Source of the DNA: Planctomycetaceae bacterium
GTDB taxonomy: Bacteria > Planctomycetota > Planctomycetia > Pirellulales > Thermoguttaceae
Assembly (NCBI GenBank): GCA_031254675.1
Contig: JAIRTV010000298.1
Location: forward strand, 1-8,395
Reading direction: 5' to 3'
Length of the DNA stretch: 8,395 nucleotides
Shown: piece by piece, positions 1 to 6,859 of the stretch
Numbering within the stretch: the first letter of the stretch is position 1
Layout of the letters: each line of letters opens with the position of its first letter
Translations under genes and position numbers: made by a program
The notes under the pieces: model-generated
Seen by the model: only the letters and a program-made list of their open reading frames with translations
What the model was told of the DNA's origin: nothing
Databases searched by the model: none

Positions 1-1011
1 AACCCACATCTCACCATGTACGAGACGATGTTGTTAATTTCACAGGCGGTGCAGTCGAATCTTCCGCTTAGCGAGGCGATTCGGTTGTTGGTCAGCGGCG
101 ATGAAAAAAATCGAACAAATAAAGCGTTGCTTCGTTTTGCTTCGTTGTTGGACGAAGGACTGGAACCGCCGATGGCTGTACGCAAAGCAAAATTGCCGAA
201 ACGATTGGCGGTGTTACTGGAAACGGCGTTTAAGAGCGGTAATTTTTTCAAATATTTTGCTGAACTAGCCGAAACAGAACGGAATCGAAGAAAAACGTTA
301 CAAATGTTGATCAATTTATTGGCGTATCCGTTTTTGTTATCGATGATGATGTTGCTCATTCTTGTGCTGATGGTTTTTGTAACATTCAAGTTCAAATCAG
401 TTTTTGATAATTTTGATACATTTCTTCCGCCACTAACGGAAATGTTCATTACAGCGAGCCAAATATTAGTTCAATTTCAAACGTATGAGATTTTATTTGG
501 TGGAGTTTTTGTTTTGATTGTTCTGCAACGTTTCTTTTTTCCGGCGTTTTGGTTTTACGTTCCGATTATGGGCAATCTTTTCCGTTCGCTTGCTTCGCAG
601 AAATTACTAAGACAATTATTATTTTCGATGCGGTGTGGCGTACCGTTGGATCGGGCGTTTGAACTTGCTGCCGGAAGTTTTTCGCGGAATCGGGTCTATC
701 GGAAAAGCTGCCTACGAGCCGCCGCGTTAGCAAAAGACGGAACTCGATTTTCTTTGCTTATTGTGTTTTTTCCGTTACTTTTTCCGCGTTGGTTTGTTCC
801 TTTTGTGCAGACGGCGGAAAAAAATGATACGATTCCTTTGGCGTTGAGGCATGGAATTAATATTCTCGAAAAAGATCAACTCAGTAATGGTTTTTTGTTT
901 TGTACGGTTTTGTTGCCAACTATTTATTTGGTTCTCCTTGGTTTCATCCTATTGTACGTTATTGGAATGTTTATGCCGTTCATTAAAATCGTAACAGCTC
1001 TGAGCGGCTAA
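1..1011 (+). CDS. GspF/PilC-family inner-membrane platform protein (first of a tandem pair, probably 5'-partial)
   Basis: Probable polytopic inner-membrane platform protein of a type II secretion/type IV pilus-like machine, of the kind that links the assembly ATPase to pseudopilin polymerisation. Numbering from the ATG at 16, a first cytoplasmic domain (about 1-97) carries a GspF-like opening with N-L-P-L-S-E-A near 15-21 and G-N-F-F near 75-78. Membrane segments are visible at about 103-124, 156-175 and 294-320. The phrase L-P-P-L-T at 137-141 matches the family's LP..T motif. A second, poorer domain copy spans about 192-285, where the usual G-E-x-x-G is replaced by A-E-K-N-D. The frame is open back to base 1 and the 15 bases before the ATG show no Shine-Dalgarno, so the true start probably lies just outside the window. 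Family assignment is by pattern recognition; I am confident of the fold class, not of the secreted substrate. Confidence 0.82.
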   Translation, partial: NPHLTMYETMLLISQAVQSNLPLSEAIRLLVSGDEKNRTNKALLRFASLLDEGLEPPMAVRKAKLPKRLAVLLETAFKSGNFFKYFAELAETERNRRKTLQMLINLLAYPFLLSMMMLLILVLMVFVTFKFKSVFDNFDTFLPPLTEMFITASQILVQFQTYEILFGGVFVLIVLQRFFFPAFWFYVPIMGNLFRSLASQKLLRQLLFSMRCGVPLDRAFELAAGSFSRNRVYRKSCLRAAALAKDGTRFSLLIVFFPLLFPRWFVPFVQTAEKNDTIPLALRHGINILEKDQLSNGFLFCTVLLPTIYLVLLGFILLYVIGMFMPFIKIVTALSG

Positions 1012-1178
1012 ACACACCAACTGTTTTAATTAAATTAAATGTGTTTCGTCGAGCCAACCTGTATGAGCGTGTGGCGTAACGAATACAAAATACAAAAGTT
1101 CCGCAAGGACGACAATATAATATCGTAATTATTATTTCGATCATTTTCCAAATTCCATTTGCAGTTTCTATTACTACT
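1012..1178 (+). other. 167-base spacer between the two gspF-like genes
   Basis: This gap is long for a cluster whose later genes nearly touch. Its first part is A+T-rich. It contains an AAGGA (1105-1109) that is not at a useful distance from a standard start codon, and a 21-codon open frame at 1063-1128 without a clear ribosome binding site. I see no convincing promoter or terminator. In the frame of the downstream gene the spacer is open from 1080 but offers no ATG, GTG or TTG before 1179. Confidence 0.5.
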
Positions 1179-2333
1179 ATGTTTTCGATTTTACGATTTA
1201 TCATTGGTTTTATTTTGTTGGGCATACCGTTATTCCTTTTAGGTTGCCTATTGTTTTTTTTCTTTTGGCCTTTCCTGTGGATTTTGATTCCGTTGATTAT
1301 CATGTTTTCGTTCGCCATCAAGATACGGCGTCAACGTATGATATTGGCATTGGTTCAAAATGCTTTGGTAACGGAAACACCAATCCACGAAGTACTTTAC
1401 GCTTATGCGAATACGTGTTGGGGACTTTGGTATCGGGCAAAACTTATTCGGTTTGCGGATAAGATTCAGAGGGGATGTTCTATTGTGGAAACAGCGGCGT
1501 CGATCAAAGGCATTTTTCGTTACGAAACAATTGGATTGATTAAATTGGGCGGGACAAAACTTCCCGATCAACTGCTTGCTCAAACGACCGGCGAAATCGA
1601 ACAAAACGGAATGGCTCAAGAACAAGCTGTGTTTCAATTTTTTTGGTATTACGTCTATTTTCCTTTTCTCATTCCTCCAGTGTTCTTGCAACTTATCGTA
1701 AACGTACCGCAAATGCAAGCTATTTTCAACGATTTTGGCATGGAACTTCCTTTTATCACGACTTTTGTTACTAATGTATCGCAAACAATTGGAGAGTATT
1801 CTTACATATTTTTACCATTATTTGTGATTTTATTTTTTGTTCCGATTTTTTATTTCAATTTCCGTTCGGGAATTTTACCATGGCGACCATTGGGGGTTCG
1901 GCGAATGTTACGGCAACGTGATTCCGCACAATTTTTGCGTCTTTTTGCTGCCGGTTTGGAATTGAAAAAACCAATCGAAGAAATTATCGCCGTGTACGCA
2001 CAAGTTGTTCCCAGTCATTATCTTTGCCGTTTGGGAAAGCGTTTCAACGAACAAATTGCGAAAGGCGCAAGCTGGATTGAATCATTACGAAAAATGCGTT
2101 GGCTTAGTAGTGGTGAAGCGGCACTTTTGGAGTCGGCGGTTCGGACGGATTGCGTTGAAGCAATGCTCCGCGAAATTGCCGGTGGCAAGGAACAATCTCA
2201 ACGTACAGCGGACAATACAATTGTACAAATATTTTCTGTCTTGTGTCTTACCATGTTTGGAATATTCGCGGCACTATTTGCGATCGCATCTTTTACACCG
2301 CTCATTTCATTGATTACCGCCTTGACGAATTAA
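1179..2333 (+). CDS. GspF-family inner-membrane protein with extra N-terminal hydrophobic hairpin (second of the pair)
   Basis: Second type II secretion F-family protein, 384 residues, likely the partner of the gene before it in the inner-membrane assembly platform. The N-terminus (about 4-47) is a very hydrophobic pair of membrane segments ending in a basic R-R-Q-R stretch, an arrangement seen in planctomycete F-family proteins and absent from classic GspF. A first cytoplasmic domain follows (about 52-150), then membrane segments at about 155-176 and 207-227. The intervening loop carries F-G-M-E-L-P-F-I-T-T (186-195), the family's LP..T signature. A second F-like domain lies at 243-345, with G-E-A-A near 312, and a last membrane segment at about 350-372. 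ATG at 1179 is the first standard start after the in-frame stop at 1077-1079; no Shine-Dalgarno precedes it. Family call is good; substrate unknown. Confidence 0.82.
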   Translation: MFSILRFIIGFILLGIPLFLLGCLLFFFFWPFLWILIPLIIMFSFAIKIRRQRMILALVQNALVTETPIHEVLYAYANTCWGLWYRAKLIRFADKIQRGCSIVETAASIKGIFRYETIGLIKLGGTKLPDQLLAQTTGEIEQNGMAQEQAVFQFFWYYVYFPFLIPPVFLQLIVNVPQMQAIFNDFGMELPFITTFVTNVSQTIGEYSYIFLPLFVILFFVPIFYFNFRSGILPWRPLGVRRMLRQRDSAQFLRLFAAGLELKKPIEEIIAVYAQVVPSHYLCRLGKRFNEQIAKGASWIESLRKMRWLSSGEAALLESAVRTDCVEAMLREIAGGKEQSQRTADNTIVQIFSVLCLTMFGIFAALFAIASFTPLISLITALTN

Positions 2334-2409
2334 TATCAAAATCCAGAAAACAAAAGACAAAAAAATCGTACAAATTTTAATCACAAATCACAATTTATCA
2401 ATCATTCGC

Positions 2410-2413
2410 GAGG
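2410..2413 (+). promoter_or_regulatory. Shine-Dalgarno GAGG for the prepilin-like gene at 2419
   Basis: GAGG ends 5 bases before the ATG at 2419, a functional if short spacing. It supports that start in an A+T-rich 85-base spacer that otherwise shows nothing recognisable. Confidence 0.6.
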
Positions 2414-2418
2414 TCCTT

Positions 2419-2901
2419 ATGATACGTAAAAATGATTTCAACTGTTTTCGTTGTTCGCACAAACAATTACGAAAACGTTATGGAATTTATTTGCCGGATA
2501 TTTGTGTTGGTTTGGTGTTGATTTCAACGGCAATGGTTATTTTTTCACAATCGTTGTGCCAACTGATTGATCATCGAACGGATCAGAAATTGCAACAAAT
2601 TGCAGTGGATACGTTATTGAATATTCAGGAAATGGTTGATCTTGAAACATTGTCGCACAATAATCAGGAAACACTTCAACCGTTGGAAAAAATAGTTGCT
2701 CAAGCATTACCGGACGGCAAATTAACGGTTGAAAAATTGGAAGAACCAACGGAAAATAATATAACATTTTTTCGGATTACCGTATCGTACGATAAGGGCA
2801 AGAATTATCCTCGTCGTGAATTTCCGCTTATCCGTGCTATTGATTCCACAATTGATTCTACAATGTCCTCTTCAACTTCAACAATTTCAGATTCACAATG
2901 A
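2419..2901 (+). CDS. Divergent minor pseudopilin-like protein with degenerate prepilin signal
   Basis: 160-residue protein, probably a minor pseudopilin (GspI-like position in the cluster). A basic leader (R and K at 3, 4, 11, 15, 18-20) is followed by Y-G-I-Y-L-P-D (21-27) and one membrane helix (about 28-47). Read as a class III prepilin signal, cleavage would fall after Gly22, with Asp rather than Glu at +5. The helix runs into a helical stretch ending L-L-N-I-Q-E-M near 66-72, as in other planctomycete pseudopilins. The remainder is a small alpha/beta domain with I-T-F-F-R-I-T-V near 114-121. The C-terminal tail (from about 141) is Ser/Thr-rich and low-complexity. The stop overlaps the next start (ATGA at 2898-2901), so the two are probably translationally coupled. 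Assignment rests on context plus the N-terminal pattern; it could also be a bitopic accessory protein that is not processed. Confidence 0.68.
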   Translation: MIRKNDFNCFRCSHKQLRKRYGIYLPDICVGLVLISTAMVIFSQSLCQLIDHRTDQKLQQIAVDTLLNIQEMVDLETLSHNNQETLQPLEKIVAQALPDGKLTVEKLEEPTENNITFFRITVSYDKGKNYPRREFPLIRAIDSTIDSTMSSSTSTISDSQ

Positions 2902-3479
2902 AAAACAAATTTTCCGGTTTTACATTAATTGAAATGGTTTTCGTTTTTGCGGCGGAGACATTCGTTATTGGCTTGGGAGTTGGTGTTTTGTTTATGGTTA
3001 CGGAAATGCGGGTCAAGGAAAATCATAGTGATTCTGCTCGGCTGTCGGCTTCCCGTATTTCCGAACAATTTCGCAACGACTTACATTCCGCCGCATCGGT
3101 AACACTGGAAAACGATTCACTCCGTTTGCCATTTCCCGACGGACAAGAAATTGTTTATTCAATAGAACCGGCGGAATTTCCCAAACAACCGGCTTTATTC
3201 CGCAACAAAATGTCCGGCGACAAAAAAATCGCAACAGAAACTTATACGCTTCCGAGTCATTCGGTGGCGTGGTTTGTTCAAGACGAAGACGCCGGATTGG
3301 TTGCGTTGAGTATCTGGACACAACCGGTTGACCGACGCGATCAGATTTTAGTACAAATACCGAAAAAAGAAAACTTAAACCCATTTACACGAGAAATAAT
3401 CAGTCAAGACAACATCGGATTTGATCCTCGCTATGTCGGCAATTGGCGCACGATTATCGGAAAATTAGCGAAAAAATAA
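2898..3479 (+). CDS. Prepilin-type N-methylation protein, GspJ-like minor pseudopilin
   Basis: 193-residue protein with a clear prepilin signal: short leader M-K-N-K-F-S-G, cleavage after Gly7, then F-T-L-I-E with Glu12 at +5, and a membrane helix to about residue 34. An unusual second acidic residue, Glu20, lies within the hydrophobic helix (+13). The globular part has S-R-I-S-E-Q-F-R-N-D-L (about 52-62), resembling the helix of GspJ-type pseudopilins, followed by beta-rich sequence with P-F-P-D-G-Q near 79-84 and a final basic K-L-A-K-K. It overlaps the preceding gene by 4 bases and has no own Shine-Dalgarno, suggesting coupled translation. Prepilin class is confident; the GspJ label is by size, position and the N-terminal helix only. 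Confidence 0.8.
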   Translation: MKNKFSGFTLIEMVFVFAAETFVIGLGVGVLFMVTEMRVKENHSDSARLSASRISEQFRNDLHSAASVTLENDSLRLPFPDGQEIVYSIEPAEFPKQPALFRNKMSGDKKIATETYTLPSHSVAWFVQDEDAGLVALSIWTQPVDRRDQILVQIPKKENLNPFTREIISQDNIGFDPRYVGNWRTIIGKLAKK

Positions 3480-3528
3480 AATAGTACAAAAAAGAAAACC
3501 TTTGTCTCAATCCGTCTCTCAAATTGAT

Positions 3529-3532
3529 GAGG
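3529..3532 (+). promoter_or_regulatory. Shine-Dalgarno GAGG for the gene at 3539
   Basis: GAGG is followed by six bases and the ATG at 3539. It supports that start, which gives an unusually long (about 40-residue) leader before the membrane helix. Confidence 0.65.
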
Positions 3533-3538
3533 TAAAAC

Positions 3539-3997
3539 ATGTTGAATTATCGTTATTTTAATCCGTTCTCCAACCAACATCCCGGTCAACCTGTTCGTCA
3601 AGTTGTTCGTCAACACACGAATCAACATGTTCCATGTCGTCATCGTTCATTAAAACGCGGATTGTCAACAATTGTTGCGATGGTTGTTTTAGTGGTTGTC
3701 GGCAGTTCGGTGTTACTTTTATCGCAGACAATTATTCGTGAACAACATCATAACGTCCGAAAACGACAAATAATTCAAGCGGATATTCTTGTTGACGATT
3801 TGCTGCGAATCGCGGAAAAACGAAAGCAAAATATTTCCGCAACAATTTCAGCGTCCGTTTTGCGAGGAGTCGCTGATTTTCGTATCACTGCGGCGGTTGA
3901 AGGTGATTCCGTAACTGCAACAGGAAAATATGTCGCAGAAGAACTTGCTGTTGACAGACAATATTCAACTCAAAAACAAAAACAAGCACAAAAATAA
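3539..3997 (+). CDS. GspK-like pseudopilin-type membrane protein lacking Glu+5
   Basis: 152-residue protein with one membrane helix at about 43-63, preceded by K-R-G (39-41). Read as a prepilin signal, cleavage after Gly41 gives L-S-T-I-V, with Val instead of Glu at +5; absence of Glu+5 is characteristic of GspK-type tip pseudopilins. The helix continues as Q-A-D-I-L-V-D-D-L-L (80-89) and I-A-E-K-R, resembling the QAE..A..A helix of planctomycete GspK-like proteins. The globular part is very small, far shorter than a true GspK (about 300 residues), so a complete GspK domain is absent. The leader is Gln/His/Arg-rich and contains V-R-Q-V-V-R-Q, encoded by a direct repeat of TGTTCGTCAA (3592-3601 and 3604-3613). 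The C-terminus is a Gln/Lys low-complexity tail. Two bases separate its stop from the next gene. Function is inferred mostly from context. Confidence 0.65.
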   Translation: MLNYRYFNPFSNQHPGQPVRQVVRQHTNQHVPCRHRSLKRGLSTIVAMVVLVVVGSSVLLLSQTIIREQHHNVRKRQIIQADILVDDLLRIAEKRKQNISATISASVLRGVADFRITAAVEGDSVTATGKYVAEELAVDRQYSTQKQKQAQK

Positions 3998-3999
3998 AA

Positions 4000-5025
4000 A
4001 TGAAACATATTTTAATTAAATCGAATGCTTTTACGCTGATTGAACTTCTTGTTGTGATTGCGATCATCAATATATTGATGGCAATGACTTTTCCGGCAGT
4101 TTTATCGGTACGAGAATCAGTTCGTCGCGGATATTGCCAAAACAATTTGACCAAAATTGTTATCGCAACGAAAATGTATGAAGAATCGTTTGGGGTTTTG
4201 CCGTCGGGAACGATCAACACGGACAGACCGATTCGAAATGTACCGATTGGCAATCATCTTGGTTGGATTCCGCGAATTTTGCCGTTTTTGGAACAATCGG
4301 CTTTGTATCACATGATTGATTTTTCCAAAGATGTGTATGATCCGGCAAATGAACAAGGTTGGTTTTCTGAAACGCCGGTTCTATTTCGATGTCCGTCGTC
4401 TCATTTCAATGCGGTAAACAGACACAGTAATTATATGGCGTGTCATGAAGGAATCGAAACGCCTATTGATGTTGATAATCGCGGAACTTTTTTTCTCAAT
4501 AGCCGGTTGCGAAGCAAAGATATTTTGGACGGAAATTCGTGTACTGTTTGGTTTGGCGAAGCAACAATTATTCCGATACCGCATTGGAAAAGTGAGTTGC
4601 CGTCCGGCTCAACATGCACGTCATTGGGTTGGATGTCCGGCACGCCGGGAACAATCCGAAATACCGGACAAAAAATCAATGCCAAACCGTTTTGCGTTAC
4701 ATGGATGATGCCGTTTACCGAAACGGGACAAATCAATCAAAACGGATTACCGTACAAAATATCTTCAAACGAAAACAATGAAACGGATACGGAAAATAAT
4801 GTCAACAACGATACAAAAACGATTTTGCCAAATTCCGCAACATTATGGTCAACAGAATTACCGGAACAATTTCAAGTTGGTGGTTTTAATTCATTCCACG
4901 TTGGCGGTGCAAACCACGCATTCGGTGACGGTAATGTCCGAATGATTTTTGAAACTATTAACCTTGATCTCTATCAAAAACTCGGATGTCGCGACGATGG
5001 AAAAACTGTTTCATTGGACGATTAA
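4000..5025 (+). CDS. DUF1559 family prepilin with H-X9-DG motif
   Basis: 341-residue DUF1559 (SBP_bac_10-type) protein with a prepilin N-terminus: F-T-L-I-E-L-L-V-V-I-A-I at 11-22, Glu15 at +5, and Ala10 instead of Gly at the cleavage position. The family core is visible: F-P-A-V-L-S-V-R-E-S (31-40), C-Q-N-N-L (46-50), W-I-P-R-I-L-P-F-L-E-Q (89-99), F-R-C-P-S (129-133) and D-I-L-D-G-N-S (174-180). The C-terminal H-X9-DG motif begins at His300 and ends at Asp-Gly 310-311. An Asn/Glu/Thr-rich insertion (about 256-273) looks like a surface loop. It starts 2 bases after its neighbour and ends the cluster, so it is likely the abundant structural subunit in the place where other systems carry GspG. 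Family is certain; exact role is inferred. Confidence 0.95.
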   Translation: MKHILIKSNAFTLIELLVVIAIINILMAMTFPAVLSVRESVRRGYCQNNLTKIVIATKMYEESFGVLPSGTINTDRPIRNVPIGNHLGWIPRILPFLEQSALYHMIDFSKDVYDPANEQGWFSETPVLFRCPSSHFNAVNRHSNYMACHEGIETPIDVDNRGTFFLNSRLRSKDILDGNSCTVWFGEATIIPIPHWKSELPSGSTCTSLGWMSGTPGTIRNTGQKINAKPFCVTWMMPFTETGQINQNGLPYKISSNENNETDTENNVNNDTKTILPNSATLWSTELPEQFQVGGFNSFHVGGANHAFGDGNVRMIFETINLDLYQKLGCRDDGKTVSLDD

Positions 5026-5061
5026 CAATCTTTCGAATGTTGTTTGTGCATCGAAATATTC

Positions 5062-5086
5062 TAATTGTTTTTTTGTGCAACAATTA
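5062..5086. terminator. Possible weak hairpin between convergent genes
   Basis: TAATTGTT (5062-5069) and AACAATTA (5079-5086) are perfect inverted repeats around a 9-base loop, in the 89-base gap between two converging stops. The position suits a shared terminator, but the stem is almost all A-T and the T run lies in the loop rather than after the stem, so this is weak. The octamer TTTGTGCA also occurs twice here (5043-5050 and 5072-5079). Confidence 0.3.
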
Positions 5087-5114
5087 TAAATACGTTTTCA
5101 GAAAGAGCCGGACA

Positions 5115-6674
5115 TTATTTCATCAATTGGGGTTCGGCAAGAGTTAAGATTGCCGGAGCGGTGATTTCTTTGAGGAAATCAATCTCGAATTTCAATATTT
5201 TGGTGTTTGGCGGCAGGGGCAATTTCAACAATTTTGCCGGTTCATCGCCGTAAAATTCCCATTCGCCGAGAAGTTGCTGTTCCGCCAAAACCCGAAGCCG
5301 AACTCCACCGTTCGGACGTAAACGGTCATCGATTCCCGTAACAGCACGGAATGCGGTAAACGAATCCGTGAGAGTATATTCAAGAACCGTTTTAGCCGGA
5401 ATCGCAAAACCACGTTCATAAAAATTGCCGTCAAGCGCAAAACCTTTCAGCCCCGGTATCGGTAAATCCGGTATCTTGTTTTGGCGTGAATCAGTTCGAG
5501 GTAATGACAACAAAATCGGCGATTGTTTGCTGTTACTGTTAATATTATTGTTGTCGTTTTCAATACTAGAAAGTTGTGAAATGATTTTCTGAGTTCGGTA
5601 AGTCCGCAACATCCTCAAAACATGATCATCCGCTTTTACTGTTTCGCGGTCAAAGAAAAACGATTGCTCAAGCGAAGTCGGTTTTAAGTCCGTTAAATAG
5701 AACATGTTTTTTCGTCCAATATCCAATGCATCAATCTCTTCCGGCAATAACGTTCCAGAAACGCCGGAAATCGTCGTCCAATTCCATTGATCGTTTTCGT
5801 CCAATGTTAACGAATGAAGCGGTAATTTCGTACCGTTCCAAAGCGAGAGAAAACCAAACAGCGGTAATGATGTTTTCGCGGTATCTTTTGTAACATCATC
5901 TGCGACATTTTGGGAACGTTGCGGTGAGTGAAACAATAATCCGAATACTTTCCGACGCGGAACCGGAAGTGTTTCGCCATCAACAATAAACGAGATCGTG
6001 TCTTTACCAACTTCCGCAAGAATACCAGTGTAAACATCCAAAGAACCGAGTTGACCAACAACAATTCGATCTCCTGTTTCCGCAGATTGGACAACGAATT
6101 TCCGCCATTCTTCAGGAGCAACCGTAACATCATTTAAACTCTTAACCATCAAACGAACCATTAAAAGTTGTTCCAAAGGCAACGTGATTTCTTTATTGTT
6201 CAAAAGACGGACAACAACCGATTTTCCTTTTGTTACAAATTCTGTAACTACCAACCGTGTACGATCTTTCAATTCCAGAACGGAAACACTTTCGGGAAAA
6301 ATTGGTTTGGTTTCTTGTTCTTCTTTCTCTTTTTGTGACGAGTTTGGTTCTTGTTTTTGAAGCAGAGCGGCAATTGATTTGCTGGATTTTTGGGGCAACG
6401 ATATGTTGGGTAACGACGAATGAGCGGAGGATTCGCCGGAAATGGAAACGGCGGATTGAAACGGATTGTCCATTAAATTTTGTAACCGAACAATTTTTTC
6501 CGTTGCGATTTCCGTTTTTGTCCCGTCGGAATCCAGAACGAATTGTACGGAATCCAATGCAATTATTGTTCCGCTAACAGTATGACCATCGGTGTCGGTT
6601 ACAGCAAACGGAACTTCTGCCGCTGCACAAATACTTACCGAAAAAAACAAACAAAAGAAAATAATTCGTAACAT
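5115..6674 (-). CDS. Secreted beta-rich protein with C-terminal NPCBM-like domain
   Basis: 519-residue exported protein if started at the ATG (bases 6674-6672), which begins a good signal peptide: M-L-R-I-I-F-F-C-L-F-F, cleavage likely after Ala19. An upstream in-frame GTG at 6851 would add 59 residues and bury the signal peptide, so it is less likely. The mature part shows four similar beta segments, each with a G-x-L/I strand, a hydrophobic strand and a closing pattern before a basic or acidic turn: about 20-66, 130-176, 200-248 and 275-320. A Ser/Lys/Glu-rich linker separates the first two (about 80-127). R-K-N-M-F-Y-L-T-D-L (321-330) leads to an Asn-rich spacer (371-382) and an NPCBM-like domain (408-519) with Y-E-R-G-F (419-423), F-R-A-V-T-G-I-D-D (442-450) and L-R-V-L-A-E (460-465). 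No catalytic domain is seen. Such domains are thought to bind carbohydrate; the ligand is unknown. It is convergent with the pseudopilin cluster and may not belong to it. Confidence 0.8.
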   Translation of the reverse strand: MLRIIFFCLFFSVSICAAAEVPFAVTDTDGHTVSGTIIALDSVQFVLDSDGTKTEIATEKIVRLQNLMDNPFQSAVSISGESSAHSSLPNISLPQKSSKSIAALLQKQEPNSSQKEKEEQETKPIFPESVSVLELKDRTRLVVTEFVTKGKSVVVRLLNNKEITLPLEQLLMVRLMVKSLNDVTVAPEEWRKFVVQSAETGDRIVVGQLGSLDVYTGILAEVGKDTISFIVDGETLPVPRRKVFGLLFHSPQRSQNVADDVTKDTAKTSLPLFGFLSLWNGTKLPLHSLTLDENDQWNWTTISGVSGTLLPEEIDALDIGRKNMFYLTDLKPTSLEQSFFFDRETVKADDHVLRMLRTYRTQKIISQLSSIENDNNNINSNSKQSPILLSLPRTDSRQNKIPDLPIPGLKGFALDGNFYERGFAIPAKTVLEYTLTDSFTAFRAVTGIDDRLRPNGGVRLRVLAEQQLLGEWEFYGDEPAKLLKLPLPPNTKILKFEIDFLKEITAPAILTLAEPQLMK

Positions 6675-6769
6675 AAAAAATTCGACTGTTTTAAGTTTTC
6701 TCAAAATCCATGTTAATTTGTAACTAAAAATTTTCCTGGATCTGTTAAATGTTTGTCTTGGTTCGTTAT

Positions 6770-6788
6770 GATCACGCTTGAGGTGATC
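6770..6788. repeat. Inverted repeat GATCAC-N7-GTGATC
   Basis: Perfect 6-base arms around a 7-base centre, about 96 bases upstream of the leftward gene's start. It has no adjacent T run on either strand, so it is more like a protein-binding site or RNA stem than a terminator. Confidence 0.5.
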
Positions 6789-6798
6789 CTTGTGAAGA

Positions 6799-6810
6799 GT
6801 TTGATCAAAC
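6799..6810. promoter_or_regulatory. 12-base perfect palindrome GTTTGATCAAAC
   Basis: An uninterrupted palindrome, operator-like, 10 bases beyond the hairpin at 6770-6788 and sharing its GATC core. It lies about 125 bases upstream of the NPCBM-like gene and far from the DUF1559 gene, so it could serve the leftward promoter. The binding protein is unknown. Confidence 0.4.
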
Positions 6811-6840
6811 AGTCCAAGCAAGGAAATTCCATTGATGTTA

Positions 6841-6853
6841 AATCTTAACACAA
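6841..6853 (+). repeat. 13-base direct repeat, first copy (AATCTTAACACAA)
   Basis: Identical to 7002-7014, where the sequence forms part of the 11-base periodic array. Here it stands alone, overlapping a short palindrome GTTAA-N3-TTAAC (6837-6849). It may be an isolated auxiliary binding site for the same regulator, about 160 bases from the array. Confidence 0.45.
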
Positions 6854-6859
6854 AATCCC

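Noticed and set aside
1063..1128. 21-codon open frame between the gspF-like genes called as a gene
   Set aside because: No usable Shine-Dalgarno and too short to judge; kept only as an observation.
983..1784. Two long - strand open frames (983-1321 and 1248-1784)
   Set aside because: They lie opposite the second gspF-like gene, have shadow-like composition and show no recognisable domain.
6612..6674. Possible lipoprotein signal in the NPCBM-like protein (Cys16)
   Set aside because: The residues before Cys are V-S-I, and Ile at -1 does not fit a lipobox; A-A-A just after fits ordinary signal peptidase cleavage.
6675..6851. N-terminal extension of the NPCBM-like protein from a GTG at 6851
   Set aside because: It would place 59 unremarkable residues before a good signal peptide; the ATG at 6674 starts that signal peptide directly.
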